A stretch of 64,000 nt of DNA from DATHTS01 sp965219305 (GTDB taxonomy: Bacteria > Acidobacteriota > Blastocatellia > Pyrinomonadales > Pyrinomonadaceae), in NCBI GenBank assembly GCA_965219305.1, contig OZ244725.1:1364001-1428000 (forward strand), written 5' to 3'. The notes under the pieces were generated by a model. That model did not search any database. It saw only the letters and a program-made list of their open reading frames with translations, and had not been told where the DNA came from. This document shows, piece by piece, positions 63,350 to 64,000 of this stretch (the first letter of the stretch is position 1; every line of letters begins with the position of its first letter). Position numbers and translations under genes: made by a program.

Positions 63350-63829
63350 ATGACAAGCAAAGTAAAAGATAATGCGGGCGTTGTCGCGCCGCCGCCGTTG
63401 ATATTTTTGAGCGGTTTAATTTTCGGCGGAATCATTCAAATGATTTTTCCGCTTTATATTTTTCCGGCAAGTTACGTGATGTTTTCGAGAATCGCGGGAA
63501 TTTTACTTGCGGTTTTCGCAATCGGTATTATTGTTTCGGCGCAACGGAAGATGAAAGGTGCGAAAACAAATATCGAACCTTGGAAACCGACGAATTCAAT
63601 CATTTCGGACGGTGTTTATTCACACAGCCGAAATCCGGTTTATGTGGCGATGGTTTCAATTTATCTCGGCATAACTTTGATTTTTAACGCATTTTGGTTT
63701 TTGCCGTTTTTGATCGTTATTTTAATAATAATAACTTTCGGAGTTATTTTGCGCGAGGAAAAATATCTCGAAAAGAAATTCGGCGACCAATACTTAAACT
63801 ATAAGGAAAGCGTTCGGCGATGGATTTAA
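63350..63829 (+). CDS. Isoprenylcysteine carboxyl methyltransferase (ICMT)-family membrane protein
   Basis: 159 residues with four hydrophobic helices. The C-terminal signature GVYSHSRNPVYVAM (SAM-binding His/Arg/Asn-Pro) and LREEKYLEKKFGDQYLNYKESVRRWI identify the ICMT/PEMT-like fold. It methylates small lipophilic or isoprenoid substrates in some organisms; the substrate is unknown. It is 6 nt after the adaptor stop with AGGAG upstream, so it belongs to the exporter operon and might modify the exported molecule. Confidence 0.87.
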   Translation: MTSKVKDNAGVVAPPPLIFLSGLIFGGIIQMIFPLYIFPASYVMFSRIAGILLAVFAIGIIVSAQRKMKGAKTNIEPWKPTNSIISDGVYSHSRNPVYVAMVSIYLGITLIFNAFWFLPFLIVILIIITFGVILREEKYLEKKFGDQYLNYKESVRRWI

Positions 63830-63906
63830 AAAGAAATTTGACAAATTTCCGGTATTAAATTTTGTCGAATCGGGTTGACTAAACTATTTAAAAATGAGAA
63901 AACTAA

Positions 63907-63930
63907 ATAAGTAAGTAAGCACTTACTTAT
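63907..63930. promoter_or_regulatory. Palindromic operator before the second TetR gene
   Basis: A perfect 10-bp inverted repeat ATAAGTAAGT-AAGC-ACTTACTTAT ends 17 nt before an ATG. The size and spacing fit a TetR/AcrR dimer site. It is different from the site used at 59483. Confidence 0.7.
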
Positions 63931-63947
63931 CATAAAGCTATTTTATT

Positions 63948-64000
63948 ATGAGCGAGAAAAGATCAAATAAAAACATTATAATCAAAATATCAATTATTTT
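63948..64000 (+). CDS. Start of a probable TetR/AcrR regulator gene (runs off the right edge)
   Basis: 17 complete codons from the ATG at 63948: MSEKRSNKNIIIKISII. The short basic N-terminus leading into an Ile-rich helix is like the first helix of TetR proteins, and a palindromic operator lies directly upstream. Too short for a firm call. Confidence 0.5.
   Translation, partial: MSEKRSNKNIIIKISII

Overview
The window looks like chromosomal DNA of a free-living, aerobic, Gram-negative bacterium with an AT-leaning genome. The best guess is an Acidobacteriota member near class Blastocatellia. This is inference from gene content: lpxD (LPS lipid A), a CtaA-type haem A synthase, Ni superoxide dismutase, an exosortase/EpsI fusion, bactofilin, an MglA/Roadblock pair, alpha-2-macroglobulin, and an ECF sigma operon with DUF4097 proteins. 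There is no rRNA, prophage, insertion sequence or CRISPR array. Three tRNAs are present: Asp-GTC, Val-TAC and a selenocysteine tRNA.

Layout. 1-13 kb: the 5' end of a Ni-SOD gene, a [2Fe-2S] ferredoxin, a rhomboid protease, a CYTH protein, a lipoprotein, an SDR reductase, ispD, a gluconokinase-like kinase, dcd, an ECF sigma/anti-sigma/DUF4097 x2 operon, a TPR lipoprotein, and an unrecognised gene split by an in-frame TAA. 13-20 kb: comM, nadC, then a sulfide/persulfide module (ArsR-type regulator behind a perfect palindromic operator, membrane rhodanese, TauE/SafE exporter, persulfide dioxygenase with two rhodanese domains), followed by a DNA glycosylase and a Uma2 nuclease. 20-28 kb: lpxD, dnaN, serC, a TPR protein, ttcA, bactofilin and a [4Fe-4S] ferredoxin. 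28-39 kb: a very large alpha-2-macroglobulin with unusual insertions, a YCF48-type propeller, an esterase and an M4 protease, all apparently envelope or secreted proteins. 39-45 kb: a Roadblock protein and MglA, a fasciclin lipoprotein, two tRNAs and topA. 45-57 kb: ctaA, dapB, unknown genes, a quinone oxidoreductase, a DnaQ-like exonuclease, pyrE, tRNA-Sec, dprA, threonine aldolase, a frameshifted gene, exosortase/EpsI and a flavoprotein. 57-64 kb: a 2-oxo acid dehydrogenase E2, then a TetR-controlled DevCAB-like ABC exporter operon with an ICMT-family methyltransferase, and the start of a second TetR gene behind its own palindrome.

Two things are not explained by ordinary annotation. First, seven intergenic palindromes share the end motif TGCCCRCGAA...TTCGYGGGCA but have divergent interiors, and short word-like repeats recur both between genes and inside coding linkers. 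Second, four otherwise well-preserved genes carry a single lesion: in-frame TAA, TAA and TAG codons plus one A-run frameshift. The reading frame continues with protein-like sequence after each lesion. These may be true recent mutations, assembly errors or, less likely, readthrough. All functions are assigned from sequence patterns read by eye; no database search was run.
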